Shown one piece after another: positions 17,593 to 26,457 of a stretch of 52,344 bases of DNA; within the stretch, counting starts at the first letter, position 1, and each line of letters opens with the position of its first letter. Both the position numbers and the translations under genes were made by a program. The notes beneath the pieces are model-generated. The model did no database searches, was not told the DNA's origin, and saw nothing but the letters and a program-made list of their open reading frames with translations. Source of the DNA: Clostridia bacterium (GTDB lineage: Bacteria; Bacillota; Clostridia; Oscillospirales; Acutalibacteraceae); the NCBI GenBank assembly GCA_900770255.1, contig CAAGJN010000014.1, forward strand, positions 1 through 52,344, read 5' to 3'.

Positions 17593-17621
17593 ATTATATG
17601 CAAAGTGAGCGGAAAAGTCAA
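17593..17621 (-). promoter_or_regulatory. Sigma-A promoter of glmS
   Basis: Minus strand TTGACT (17616-17621), 17 bases, TATAAT (17593-17598). Transcription would start near 17586, about 78 bases before the ribozyme cleavage site. Confidence 0.78.
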
Positions 17622-17665
17622 AAGGAAGCTTTCGGCAACGCCGGCGGCCGCAAACACGGCAGAAT

Positions 17666-17702
17666 AAAAGACCGACCGAAGCAGCGTCTTCGGCCGGTCT
17701 TA
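17666..17702 (-). terminator. Terminator of the acyl-CoA ligase gene
   Basis: AAGACCGACCGAAG (17668-17681) pairs with CTTCGGCCGGTCTT (one G-T pair) around a six-base loop; on the minus strand TTTTAT follows. It ends about 47 bases past the ligase stop. Confidence 0.8.
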
Positions 17703-17748
17703 GTATATGTTTTTTCGGCGGTTTTTCTCTATGCAGCGCCGAATGAGT

Positions 17749-19419
17749 TCATGCTTTCGCTTCCTGCTTTTCCGTCTTTTCTTTTTCGCGCTTTTTCTCA
17801 GCCGGTACGGGATCGCAGAGCTTCATAAAATCGACCTTGCCCATCTGTGTGCGCGGAAGTGCATCAAGAATGATTATCTTCGTCGGCCGCGAGAATCGCG
17901 GGAGGTTGCGGCGGCAGAATTCGTCGATCTCCTCGATCTTCTTCTTTTTGTTCTCCGGCTCGCTGTCAAGCGCAACATAGAGCTTGACTATCGGCTTTGA
18001 ATCGAGATAGCCCTGCACGGCGCAGGCCTCGGTTATCCCCGAAACTCCGATCACCTTCTCCTCGATATCCGAGGGATAGACATTGTAGCCGGATATGATG
18101 ATAAGCCTCTTTTTACGCCCGGTGAAGAAGACGAAGCCCTCCTCGTCGATATAGCCGAGATCGCCTGTGAGCACCCAGCGCTCGCCGTCATCGTCGGTAT
18201 ATATGCCGCTGGTATTTTCATTGAGATAACCGTCCATGAGAGTCGATCCGGAGACAGCGATCTCACCTATCGTGTTTGCGGGCAGACGTTTTTTCTCGTC
18301 GTCCCATATCTCGATACGCATGCCGTAAAAAGGCTTTCCGACCGAATTTCGCTTATAAGCGGCGTAGGTGTTCGCGCAGCAGACAGAGCTGACCTCTGTC
18401 AGGCCGTAGCCACGGAAGAGTCTTCCTTTGCTGCCCCACTTTGCGATGGTGGAGTTGAACATATCTATAAACTGCTCGGTAATTATATCGCCGCCGCTGA
18501 AAAGCAACTCCAGGTTGCGCAGATGCTTGCCCTCAAAATTTTTCTGCTCAAACATCTTTTTGTACATATTCGGCACACCTACGATAAACGCAACCTTATA
18601 TTCGCGCAGAAGCTCGTTTGCCTTGTGAGGCTTGAAGCGCGGCACGGGAATGCAGCAAAAGCCCTCACACATGCTGAAGTGCATCGACACGCCGAGGCCG
18701 AAAGCATGAAACAGCGGAAGAACTATCAGCGAGCACTCATTGCCGGGCGTGTTGTGATGCTCAACCTGTCCGGTTTTATAGGCAAGCTCGTTTAATGCCT
18801 TAGAGCTTAGCTTTATGGTCTTGCTCTTGCCCGTTGTTCCGCCGCCGTGAAGATAGACGGCGATATCGGAGCCGTTGTTCGCCACGCCTTCAGAGGGCGC
18901 GCAGCGGTGCAGAGCGGTACGGTAGCTCAGCGCGTTCTTGATCCCCAGCGACGCATGTGCCGCAAACAGTTCATAACTGCGAAAGGCCGGATATACTGCC
19001 GGCGAAACATAGTCCGAATTTGAGCAGACAATGCACGGAATGTTGTGAAAATTGAGCATATCGACATAGGGCTTTGCGAGCAGATCCATAATCATGATGC
19101 CCTTTGAGCCGACTGTGTCCATAGTCTCCTTGAGGAGATCGGGCGGGGTCAGCGGGTGCACAATGTTCGATATGACGCCGATCTTATTCAGCGCATAAAA
19201 TGCGACAAAGCTTTGCACACAGGTAGGCAGAAACACGGTGTAAACATCACCGCGCCTAAGCCCTGCGCTCTTGAAATAGGCCGCGAGCTGATCTATATCG
19301 GCAAGCAGCGCGGAGCGCTTGATCCTGTGGCCGAAGTGTATCGCCGCATCATAGTCGCCGAAATCGGCGGTATTTTTCTTGAAATACTCGTAGCAATTAT
19401 AACTTTCGGTCGGTATCAT
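17749..19419 (-). CDS. AMP-forming acyl-CoA synthetase/ligase
   Basis: A 556-residue ANL-superfamily enzyme that activates an acid with ATP to an acyl-adenylate and then usually a CoA thioester. The phosphate loop is AVYLHGGGTTGKSKTIKLS (usual form YTSGTTGKPK). Further core motifs are FRGYGLTEVSSVCCANTYA (A5), GEIAVSGSTLMDGYLN, WVLTGDLGYIDEEGFVFFTGRKKRLIIISGYNVYPSDIEE (A7/A8), and the C-terminal LPRTQMGKVDF with the catalytic lysine. No membrane segment or signal is seen. It is a single-gene unit with its own promoter and terminator. A medium- or long-chain fatty acid is likely, but the substrate cannot be read from sequence. Confidence 0.9.
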   Translation of the reverse strand: MIPTESYNCYEYFKKNTADFGDYDAAIHFGHRIKRSALLADIDQLAAYFKSAGLRRGDVYTVFLPTCVQSFVAFYALNKIGVISNIVHPLTPPDLLKETMDTVGSKGIMIMDLLAKPYVDMLNFHNIPCIVCSNSDYVSPAVYPAFRSYELFAAHASLGIKNALSYRTALHRCAPSEGVANNGSDIAVYLHGGGTTGKSKTIKLSSKALNELAYKTGQVEHHNTPGNECSLIVLPLFHAFGLGVSMHFSMCEGFCCIPVPRFKPHKANELLREYKVAFIVGVPNMYKKMFEQKNFEGKHLRNLELLFSGGDIITEQFIDMFNSTIAKWGSKGRLFRGYGLTEVSSVCCANTYAAYKRNSVGKPFYGMRIEIWDDEKKRLPANTIGEIAVSGSTLMDGYLNENTSGIYTDDDGERWVLTGDLGYIDEEGFVFFTGRKKRLIIISGYNVYPSDIEEKVIGVSGITEACAVQGYLDSKPIVKLYVALDSEPENKKKKIEEIDEFCRRNLPRFSRPTKIIILDALPRTQMGKVDFMKLCDPVPAEKKREKEKTEKQEAKA

Positions 19420-19445
19420 ATCTATTCTCTCATCTCCCGAGATAC

Positions 19446-19474
19446 ATTCTATAGGCTGCGGGAAAAAAAGTCAA
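19446..19474 (-). promoter_or_regulatory. Sigma-A promoter of the acyl-CoA ligase gene
   Basis: Minus strand TTGACT (19469-19474), 17 bases, TAGAAT (19446-19451), about 27 bases before the start codon. Confidence 0.7.
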
Positions 19475-19516
19475 GGCAAAAGTATTGGTAAGAACGATAT
19501 TTGGCTGCTTTCTTGC

Positions 19517-19562
19517 AAAACAAGGCCGCCCGTACAAATTTTGCTGCACGGACGGCCGTTTT
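19517..19562 (-). terminator. Terminator of the lipoprotein gene
   Basis: AAAACAAGGCCGCCCGTAC pairs imperfectly with GCACGGACGGCCGTTTT; T runs flank both sides. It lies 13 bases after the lipoprotein stop. Confidence 0.8.
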
Positions 19563-19574
19563 GTCTTTATTTTC

Positions 19575-20222
19575 TCAATACTGTATCACGAGCTCATCCA
19601 TGCGGACAAGATCGTCGGAGCTCAGAATATAGCCGTCTTCTTCCTCAATAACTTGCAGAGATATGGTAACCGGCTCAAGATAGCCGAGGTTGTCCATCTC
19701 GCTCTCAACCGCCGAGATTATACCGTCAGCCCAGAGCTCCTCGCGCTCAAGATCGCTGAGCTTGTCAAATTCGCCGTTTGCCATCTTATCGCCGAACTCC
19801 TTTTCAAAGGCCGGGATTTTCTCCTCCTCTGCCTTTGAAATGACATCTATCGGATATACTGTGACGCTGACGAGATATCTGTCAGAGCTCTTGGTAACCT
19901 CTCCGACTTCATATCTGCATTTTGAATGGAGCTTTTTAAATATATCGGCCATACGCTGATACGTCTCATCCGAAATATCGGAAATGTCCATAAAGTCCTT
20001 GAAATATTCCACCTCGTTGCGGATATACTGCTCATATTCTTTTTCACATTCGGCAACGGTGCTGCCTACCATATCCAGATACTCTTCGCTGTTTTTGTTG
20101 AGATACATCGAATCGAGCGAGCCCTGAACATATGCTCCTATATGCGAGCGCGACGCAGAGCATGAGCATAAGGCGATCAGAAGGCTCAGCACTGCCGCAC
20201 ACACACAGACCCTTTTAGCCAT
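19575..20222 (-). CDS. Predicted lipoprotein of unknown function
   Basis: 215 residues from the ATG at 20222, chosen because AGGAAG sits six bases ahead; a longer in-frame start at 20249 lacks a site. MAKRVCVCAAVLSLLIALCSCSASR is a signal with a lipobox ending at the second or third cysteine, so the protein should be tethered outside the membrane. The rest is acidic and helical, with many Glu/Lys-rich stretches (EKEYEQYIRNEVEYFKDF, KAEEEKIPAFEKEFGDKM) and a last part reading VTISLQVIEEEDGYILSSDDL. I do not recognise the family, though short clostridial lipoproteins with this pattern are common. It has its own promoter and terminator. Confidence 0.75.
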   Translation of the reverse strand: MAKRVCVCAAVLSLLIALCSCSASRSHIGAYVQGSLDSMYLNKNSEEYLDMVGSTVAECEKEYEQYIRNEVEYFKDFMDISDISDETYQRMADIFKKLHSKCRYEVGEVTKSSDRYLVSVTVYPIDVISKAEEEKIPAFEKEFGDKMANGEFDKLSDLEREELWADGIISAVESEMDNLGYLEPVTISLQVIEEEDGYILSSDDLVRMDELVIQY

Positions 20223-20277
20223 ACTAAACTTCCTAACAAGGCCGACCAATCAGTCAGCTTTCGTAAAATTCAATGGA

Positions 20278-20306
20278 ATTTTATCACAGCAAATCGTTAC
20301 AGTCAA
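20278..20306 (-). promoter_or_regulatory. Sigma-A promoter of the lipoprotein gene
   Basis: Minus strand TTGACT (20301-20306), 17 bases, TAAAAT (20278-20283), between the GH3 gene and the lipoprotein gene. Confidence 0.72.
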
Positions 20307-20382
20307 CAAGGAATTGATATTTTACACATATTTTTCGGACTTTTCGTCGAAATTTCGTTCATTTACCGGTGAAGGTCAAAGC

Positions 20383-22875
20383 TTATCTGCACTCAAACCA
20401 GTCCGGTCCCTCACGGTAGCCGTTCGAAAGCGAGTGCTCGGCGCAAAACGGTTTCGAGCGCAGAACAAAGCGCAGGGTGTTCATTGCGCTGCGGAAAATC
20501 TCGGCACGCTTAACACCCTCGGGCTTGCCGAGACTCTCAAGCAGCGAGGGATCATACTTCGCCTTGCGCGAACCCGCTCCGGCGCCCGGCATGAGCACAT
20601 CGACCTGAGCGCGCACGCGGTAGGCGTTGTTTCTGAGCGACGGGAAGTCAGGATCCGTGCAGGCTCTCATCCACCAGTCCGTCATCACACAGCCGTCATA
20701 CTCCCACTCGCCGCGCAAAATCTGAGTACAGGTGCCGTAATGATAGTGTCCCCACACTCCGTTTATCTTATTATAAGACGTCATGATATTCTCGGGGCGC
20801 GCGGTCTTGACGCAGATCTCAAAACCCTTGAGGTATATCTCGCGCAGCGCACGCTCCGATACGCGCGAATCATTCCTAATGCGCATAGTCTCCTGATTGT
20901 TGCAGGCAAAATGCTTGGGGCAGGCCGAAACTCCCTGCGACTGTATGCCTCTGACAAAAGCGGCGCCCATGGTGCCGGTGAGCAGAGGATCCTCAGAGAA
21001 ATACTCAAAGTTTCTGCCGCAAAGCGGATCTCTGTGTATATTCATGCCGGGCGCAAGCAGGACATCGGAGCCCTTTTTTGCCATCTCTGCGCCCAGCAGG
21101 GAGTAAAGCTCGCGGACGAGCTGCCGGTTCCAGGTGCAGGCGAGCAGCGTGCCGATCGGCAGCAGCGACGCATAGCAGTGAAGCCTGATGCCGGAGGGGC
21201 CGTCGGTCGCGGTAACCGGCGGGACGCCCTTGTCGCGCAGAGACTCGAGTATTCCTCCGTAAACGGCGGCGTTCCCGGGCGTACCGAGCTTGCTGTTCAT
21301 GACATAGTCGCCACGGCAGAGCGCCTCCAGCTCCGTATCGTCGAGCTGCGCGGTGAAGCCCGCGAGGGTCGCCCTGTTGTTGGCGACATCGACGAGCTTT
21401 ATTCCTCTGTCACCCGTGTATTCGGGCGCTTCGGGCAGATTATTTTCTATCTCCTCACGGCGCGAAACCGTGCTCAACGGAACCTGCTCATAGACGAGCT
21501 CCGGCTTTCCGTCACTGCCCTGCACCGCCGTCATACGGTCAAAAGCAATATGCGGTGCGCAGTCCGCGCGGCTGGCAAGGCGCTCAACAACATAAGTCTC
21601 ATCCGCTTCATACACGCCTATTTTTTCGCTCGAGCGCACATCGGAACCCACATATATCGGATATTCGCCCTTTTCGAGCACATAGCAATGTGCAAAGCCG
21701 CTCTTGCCGGAGTCGTCATAGGACGCCATACGCGAAACGGGGAACGAGAATGTCAACCGCTGTTCCTCGCCCGGGAGAAGCAGGCGCGTTTTTTCATATG
21801 CAACAAGGCTCTTTGCGGCCTTGCCGAGCTCGCCCTGAGGCGCGCCGTAATAGATCTGAACGACCTCTTTGCCCGACATACCGCCCGTGTTTTTAACCGT
21901 GACGGACACAACGAGCTTATCGTCGGCGGTCATAAGTGTTTTATCCGACAGCTCAAACGAGGTATAGCTCAGGCCGAAGCCGAACGGGAACATGACCTTT
22001 TCCGGCGCGAAGGTCTCAAAATATCTGTAGCCGACAAAAATATCCTCGGCATAATTGTTATAGAGCTTTCTGCCGAAATTGGCGGAGGAGGGGTAACTCT
22101 CATAGCAGTCTGCGATTGTGTCGGAGAGCTTGCCGCTCGGCGAGACTTTGCCCGAGAGCACATCGCCTATCGCGTTGCCGCTCTCCATACCGCCCTGCCA
22201 GACATAGAGCACGGCGCCTATTTTATCGCCGTAGCGCTTGAGCCACGCCATATCTATTATATTGCCGCTGTTTATGAGCACGGCGACCTTTTCAAACGAG
22301 GCTGTGACCTTATCGAGCAGGGACAGCTCCGCATCGGTCAGATAATAGCTGCCCTTCGACAGCGCGTTCTCACGATCTTCGCCCGCCGAACGTCCTATGG
22401 CGACCACGGCTGAGCCGCAACGCGAGGCCGCATCCCGAACTGTTTTATCGTCTATCTCCATCTCGTCATGGAAGCGCGGCCAGAAGCCCCAGAAGCCGTC
22501 GTCCGCAGGATTTTTTCTTATCCACTCGCAATAGATTTCCGCAAGCTGCTCATCGACCGCGATTCCGGAATTTTTCATACCGTCTATGAGGTTGACGCTG
22601 TAGGGCTTGTTGACATCGCCGCCAGAACCATAACCGACAAAGAACCAGTCAAACTGCACTCTGCCAAAAACCGCGACCTTTTCATCCGCGGTAAACGGAA
22701 GCACACCGTCGTTTTTGAGCATGACTATGCCCTCCGCCGCGGCAAGCCGAGCCGTGTTTTTCATCTCCTCCGGAGTTTCGGGCGAGCCAAGCTCCCCTTT
22801 ACTCATTCCCTGCGCGGTTGCGCTGACAAAAAAATTCACAGCTTTTGAAAGAAGTCTGCGTGCTGAATTTTTCAT
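20383..22875 (-). CDS. GH3 beta-glucosidase-type glycosidase with reversed domain order
   Basis: An 830-residue glycoside hydrolase family 3 enzyme. The usual C-terminal alpha/beta sandwich domain comes first (AAAEGIVMLKNDGVLPF near 50, FGRVQFDWFFVGYGSGG). It is followed by a fibronectin III-like domain (VSVTVKNTGGMSGKEVVQIYYGAP), and the (beta/alpha)8 catalytic domain comes last (PPVTATDGPSGIRLH, LAPGMNIHRDPLCGRNFEYFSEDP, KHFACNNQET), with nucleophile Asp733 in GCVMTDWW. The same order is known from rumen enzymes of Ruminococcus albus and Butyrivibrio, of similar length. No signal peptide: cytoplasmic. AAAGGAGAG precedes the ATG and overlaps the end of the AlkD-like gene, so the two are probably co-transcribed. 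A beta-glucosidase is most likely; beta-xylosidase is possible. Confidence 0.92.
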   Translation of the reverse strand: MKNSARRLLSKAVNFFVSATAQGMSKGELGSPETPEEMKNTARLAAAEGIVMLKNDGVLPFTADEKVAVFGRVQFDWFFVGYGSGGDVNKPYSVNLIDGMKNSGIAVDEQLAEIYCEWIRKNPADDGFWGFWPRFHDEMEIDDKTVRDAASRCGSAVVAIGRSAGEDRENALSKGSYYLTDAELSLLDKVTASFEKVAVLINSGNIIDMAWLKRYGDKIGAVLYVWQGGMESGNAIGDVLSGKVSPSGKLSDTIADCYESYPSSANFGRKLYNNYAEDIFVGYRYFETFAPEKVMFPFGFGLSYTSFELSDKTLMTADDKLVVSVTVKNTGGMSGKEVVQIYYGAPQGELGKAAKSLVAYEKTRLLLPGEEQRLTFSFPVSRMASYDDSGKSGFAHCYVLEKGEYPIYVGSDVRSSEKIGVYEADETYVVERLASRADCAPHIAFDRMTAVQGSDGKPELVYEQVPLSTVSRREEIENNLPEAPEYTGDRGIKLVDVANNRATLAGFTAQLDDTELEALCRGDYVMNSKLGTPGNAAVYGGILESLRDKGVPPVTATDGPSGIRLHCYASLLPIGTLLACTWNRQLVRELYSLLGAEMAKKGSDVLLAPGMNIHRDPLCGRNFEYFSEDPLLTGTMGAAFVRGIQSQGVSACPKHFACNNQETMRIRNDSRVSERALREIYLKGFEICVKTARPENIMTSYNKINGVWGHYHYGTCTQILRGEWEYDGCVMTDWWMRACTDPDFPSLRNNAYRVRAQVDVLMPGAGAGSRKAKYDPSLLESLGKPEGVKRAEIFRSAMNTLRFVLRSKPFCAEHSLSNGYREGPDWFECR

Positions 22876-22888
22876 ATGTTTCTCTCCT

Positions 22889-23578
22889 TTAGCTGCGCTT
22901 CACGGCGCGTATCTTTTCCTTATCCTGCGGCGAAACACGGTAAGATTCGGTTATCTTCTGCAAGGCTTTGTTGAAAGTGAAATCATCGAGCGAACAGTTT
23001 TCAAGATAGCCCCATGTCGACTCGGGCGCACGGACAAAAAAAACCGACACCGCCCAGGCGACGGCCATTTTCACATAGTAATCGTCGTTATCTATCCTGT
23101 CAAACTTTTCAAAGGCGCGCTCTGCATATTCGGTATCCGCAAAATAATCAAGCGTTACGACAACGGCAAAGCGGATATCATAGGCTCTTGGGGAGTCAAA
23201 ATACGGCTGCAGAAAGTCCCAGACCGCCATACGGTCCTCTTTAATAAACTTGAGGCTTGCGACGAAGCTGTCGCACACCGACCAACAATCTATCAGCGGC
23301 ACAAAATCCGCAACGGCGGCGAGATGCTCGTCAAGCGGCAGGCTCGCTTTTGCTATAACAAACCCGCGCAGCAGCTTCTCTTCGAGGCTGTCTCCTACAG
23401 GCGACGCCAAAAACTCAGCCGTTTCATCCTGCTTTATTATTTTCGAAGCGAGCGAGCGTATCTGAGGCAGCCGCACTCCGATCACGCGCTCCTTTTCCAC
23501 ATTCGGCACGAGCGCTGAATGAAAATCTCGGTATTTTTCGTCTCTGAGCCTCTCAAGCTCTGCTCTTGCGTCAAACAA
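22889..23578 (-). CDS. AlkD-like DNA alkylation repair protein (HEAT-like repeats)
   Basis: About 229 residues of the DNA alkylation repair family (COG4912, PF08713), which removes bulky or positively charged alkylpurines through stacked HEAT-like helices. Visible traits are KYRDFHSALVPNVEKERVIGVRLPQIRSLA, CWSVCDSFVASLKF and the helix YYVKMAVAWAVSVFFVRAPE, which carries the K-x-x-x-W region. I chose the TTG start at 23578: GGGGGG lies seven bases ahead and the N-terminus then matches family length. An ATG at 23611 (weak site) is the main alternative. A possible promoter (TTGTCT-18-TATAGA, 23627-23656) would start RNA just ahead of these. The GH3 gene follows 13 bases later. Confidence 0.85.
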   Translation of the reverse strand: MFDARAELERLRDEKYRDFHSALVPNVEKERVIGVRLPQIRSLASKIIKQDETAEFLASPVGDSLEEKLLRGFVIAKASLPLDEHLAAVADFVPLIDCWSVCDSFVASLKFIKEDRMAVWDFLQPYFDSPRAYDIRFAVVVTLDYFADTEYAERAFEKFDRIDNDDYYVKMAVAWAVSVFFVRAPESTWGYLENCSLDDFTFNKALQKITESYRVSPQDKEKIRAVKRS

Positions 23579-23669
23579 TACGCCGCCCCCCTGATAAATC
23601 AATTTTATCATATCGCATCCGGCTTTTCTATATTCTGTAAAAATTTTTATAGACAACTGCATTAAATTT

Positions 23670-23698
23670 TTGACTTTTCCGATAGAATATTATATAAT
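23670..23698 (+). promoter_or_regulatory. Sigma-A promoter of the secreted PHP gene
   Basis: TTGACT (23670-23675), 17 bases, TATAAT (23693-23698), 43 bases before the ATG at 23742. Confidence 0.78.
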
Positions 23699-23741
23699 AG
23701 TTTTAATAATATGTGTAAAAGCACACAAAAGGAGATCTGAA

Positions 23742-25163
23742 ATGAAGAGTTCAAACTTTAAGCGTATCCTGTCGTTTCTTCTTGCGGCTATAATATGCTT
23801 CAGCGCGCTCCCCGCTGCATTTGCGGAAAGCGGCGAGACGGAGGATATCGACTACGAAATCACCAGCCCCTATGAGACGGTAAACTGGGACACCTACGGA
23901 CAGTACAAAGCGAGTCTGCACAACCACAGTATCGTCTCCGACGGAAACAACGATTTCAACTTTGTCGTTGAGACCTATTATTCGATGGGCTATGATATCC
24001 TCGCGATGACCGATCACGGCACCGTTGACAGAAGCTGGACAGAGCCCAACTATGTGCCTGCGCTTCAGCTTGTACTCGGCTTCAGACGTGAAAACGGCTT
24101 TGAGAAGCCCACGGGACTGACCGAGGAGCGTTATGAGCAGATCACCACGGGCAGCGACAGAGACGGCCGTGGTATGCTCCGCGTCCCCTACGGCATCGAG
24201 CATAATCCCGTATCATTCAATAACTCGCACGTCAACTCCTGGTTCGCTGACTACGGCAACGGAGTCCTCGGCGGTACGAGCGACTATGAGACGCCGATCA
24301 AGGAAGTCGAAAAGCTCGGCGGACTCTCCGTCATCAATCATCCCGGCGAATACACCAACGCACGCGATGAGGATGATTTCAGCAAGGCATACAACGAGGA
24401 CTATGAATACTACATCAACAAGTTCGCGCGCCTGCTCAAGAAATATCCCTCCTGCCTCGGTATCGATATTAACTCGAAGGGCGATTCCCGTACCCGCCAC
24501 GACCGCAAGCTTTGGGATATCCTGCTGCAGAAGGTCGTGCCCTCGGGCAGAAACGTATTTGCAATCGCAAGCTCCGACGCCCATCGCCTCTCTGCAATGG
24601 ACAACGGTTGGACCATCATGCTCATGCCCTCAAACACCGTTGACAACCTCAAGACCTGCATGCAGCAGGGCGCGTTCTTCGCGGGCAGCCGCTTTATCAA
24701 GAACACTCCCGAGCTCGAGCAGTTCAGCAAGGAGCTCGGCTACAATGTTACCGACGAGAACGGTGAATGGTACGCGTCTCCCGACCTCGTTCAGCCCGTG
24801 ATCACAAAGATCGCTGTTGACGACGAGGAGGACACGATCGCGATAACCGCAGAAAATTATCTGACGATCCATTGGATAGCAAACGGCGAAGTCATTCATG
24901 TAGGCTCAGACATCGACCTTGACGACTATTCCGACAAGATCGGCAGCTATGTCCGCGCTGAGGTTTTCGGCGAGGGCGGCATCCTCTACACCCAGGCGTT
25001 CACGCTCGACTACGACGGCGCACCGGAAGCTGAAAACACCTTCTTCTTTGACTGGGGCAACGTCATCAAGCTTTTCGCCGACTCCATTCTCTATGTCTGC
25101 GGCAAGAGCGAGCTTTTCTGCAAGATTTGGTTCGCGCTGACGCATAACGACGCTTTCGCATAA
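23742..25163 (+). CDS. Secreted PHP-domain phosphoesterase-like protein
   Basis: 473 residues from the ATG at 23742, which has AAAGGAGA seven bases ahead; the longer in-frame start at 23670 would include the promoter and is rejected. MKSSNFKRILSFLLAAIICFSALPAAFA is a signal peptide. The mature part begins a PHP (polymerase and histidinol phosphatase) metal hydrolase: SLHNHSIVSDGNNDF with the H-x-H pair, LAMTDHGTVD, INHPGEY, and a late SSDAHR stretch, which together supply most metal ligands. The last 100 residues look like a small beta domain followed by a hydrophobic segment. Such proteins hydrolyse phosphate esters, here outside the cytoplasm; the substrate is unknown. It has its own promoter and terminator. 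Confidence 0.85.
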   Translation: MKSSNFKRILSFLLAAIICFSALPAAFAESGETEDIDYEITSPYETVNWDTYGQYKASLHNHSIVSDGNNDFNFVVETYYSMGYDILAMTDHGTVDRSWTEPNYVPALQLVLGFRRENGFEKPTGLTEERYEQITTGSDRDGRGMLRVPYGIEHNPVSFNNSHVNSWFADYGNGVLGGTSDYETPIKEVEKLGGLSVINHPGEYTNARDEDDFSKAYNEDYEYYINKFARLLKKYPSCLGIDINSKGDSRTRHDRKLWDILLQKVVPSGRNVFAIASSDAHRLSAMDNGWTIMLMPSNTVDNLKTCMQQGAFFAGSRFIKNTPELEQFSKELGYNVTDENGEWYASPDLVQPVITKIAVDDEEDTIAITAENYLTIHWIANGEVIHVGSDIDLDDYSDKIGSYVRAEVFGEGGILYTQAFTLDYDGAPEAENTFFFDWGNVIKLFADSILYVCGKSELFCKIWFALTHNDAFA

Positions 25164-25184
25164 TAAGCAAAGATAAAATTAATC

Positions 25185-25218
25185 TCGTCCCGCGCAGAGT
25201 GTTCTGCGCGGGACGTTT
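25185..25218 (+). terminator. Terminator of the PHP gene
   Basis: CGTCCCGCGCAGA pairs with TCTGCGCGGGACG, followed by TTTT. Confidence 0.87.
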
Positions 25219-25249
25219 TCCGTTTATGAAACAGATTGCAGAGATAGAA

Positions 25250-25281
25250 AAATGCCCGCAGACAAAGGCCTGCGGGCATTT
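25250..25281 (-). terminator. Terminator of rpoD
   Basis: AAATGCCCGCAG pairs with CTGCGGGCATTT; on the minus strand the stem is followed by a T run. It lies eight bases past the rpoD stop. Confidence 0.87.
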
Positions 25282-25288
25282 AACTGCT

Positions 25289-26389
25289 TTATTCAACGTA
25301 GTCTCTGAGCTTTTTGCTCCTTGTCGGGTGACGGAGCTTACGCAGAGCCTTCGCCTCTATCTGACGGATGCGCTCACGGGTGACGTTAAACTCCTTGCCG
25401 ACCTCCTCAAGAGTATGAGGATGCCCGTCCGTAAGTCCGAAGCGCATTGAGAGCACACGCTCCTCGCGGGGCGTGAGGGTCTTGAGCACATGGGCAAGCT
25501 CCTCCTTGAGAAGCGTAGCCGACGCGGCATCCGCCGGGGCGGGCGCGTCGTCATCGGGGATAAAGTCACCCAGATGGCTGTCCTCCTCCTCGCCGATAGG
25601 CGTTTCAAGCGACACGGGTTCCTGCGCCACGCGCATGATCTCGCGCACCTTATCGACCGGCATCTCAAGCACTTCCGCTATCTCCTCGGCCGTGGGATCC
25701 CTGCCATTCTTATGAAGCAGCTGGCTGTTCGTCTTTTTGACCTTGTTGATCGTCTCAACCATGTGGACGGGAATTCTGATAGTTCTCGCCTGATCCGCTA
25801 TCGCGCGGGTTATGGCCTGTCTGATCCACCATGTGGCATAGGTTGAAAATTTGAAGCCCTTGGTATAATCAAACTTGTCCACAGCCTTGATCAAGCCGAG
25901 GTTGCCCTCCTGAATAAGATCAAGGAACTGCATTCCTCTGCCGACATAGCGCTTCGCGATACTGACAACAAGTCTGAGGTTAGCCTCGGTCAGCCTGCGC
26001 TTTGCCGCGGGGTCATCGTCACCGATCCTGATGGCTAGCTCTATCTCCTCCTCGGGAGTGAGCAGCGGCACCTTGCCTATCTCCTTGAGATAGACCTTGA
26101 CCGGGTCGTCTATAGTTACGTTTTTGTCGTCAGCGACACCGCCGACATCAGCGGCGGGCTTCGGCGTTTCGCCGAGATCGAAATTGACGTCATCAACGTC
26201 CAGCAGCGACAGGTCGTCGATTATCTCAATATTCTGAGCCTCGATAGTCTCATAGAGCTTATCAAGATCCTCGATATCGAGATCCATATCAACTATGACC
26301 GTGTCAATCTCCTGGGTGGTCAGCTTGCCGGAGGCCTTGCCCTTTTCAATCAGAGCTTTTACCGCCGGTCTCTTTTCAATACCATCCAT
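25289..26389 (-). CDS. rpoD: Primary RNA polymerase sigma factor (sigma-70/SigA)
   Basis: A 366-residue housekeeping sigma factor. A short region 1.1 (1-60) and an acidic linker lead to region 1.2 (DPVKVYLKEIGKVPLLTPEEE) and region 2 (GMQFLDLIQEGNLGLIKAVDKFDYTKGFKFSTYATWWIRQAITRAIADQARTIRIPVH, which melts and recognises the -10 box). Region 3 follows, and region 4 with ERIRQIEAKALRKLRHP, which reads the -35 box. This fits the TTGACA/TATAAT promoters found across the window. It lies 68 bases downstream of dnaG, the usual macromolecular-synthesis pair in Firmicutes. A 7-bp hairpin (26415-26435) without a T run lies between them. Confidence 0.98.
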   Translation of the reverse strand: MDGIEKRPAVKALIEKGKASGKLTTQEIDTVIVDMDLDIEDLDKLYETIEAQNIEIIDDLSLLDVDDVNFDLGETPKPAADVGGVADDKNVTIDDPVKVYLKEIGKVPLLTPEEEIELAIRIGDDDPAAKRRLTEANLRLVVSIAKRYVGRGMQFLDLIQEGNLGLIKAVDKFDYTKGFKFSTYATWWIRQAITRAIADQARTIRIPVHMVETINKVKKTNSQLLHKNGRDPTAEEIAEVLEMPVDKVREIMRVAQEPVSLETPIGEEEDSHLGDFIPDDDAPAPADAASATLLKEELAHVLKTLTPREERVLSMRFGLTDGHPHTLEEVGKEFNVTRERIRQIEAKALRKLRHPTRSKKLRDYVE

Positions 26390-26414
26390 TCCTTCTCTGT
26401 CTCCTTCTCTTTGT

Positions 26415-26435
26415 GCTCCCGCAAAAAACGGGAGC
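26415..26435 (-). other. Small hairpin in the dnaG-rpoD spacer
   Basis: GCTCCCG (26415-26421) pairs with CGGGAGC (26429-26435) around a seven-base loop. No T run follows on the minus strand, so it is more likely an mRNA stability or processing element than a terminator. Confidence 0.5.
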
Positions 26436-26457
26436 TTATGTTAAAGCCCGGCGCTTA

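Noticed and set aside
20314..22413. A 699-codon open frame on the plus strand opposite the GH3 gene
   Set aside because: It is a shadow of the high third-position G/C of the GH3 gene. The translation has no family motif, is rich in Arg/His/Ala, and has no ribosome site, while the minus strand shows all GH3 motifs.
23579..23662. The longest start of the AlkD-like protein
   Set aside because: It has no ribosome binding site, would overlap a likely promoter for this gene, and adds residues not expected in the family.
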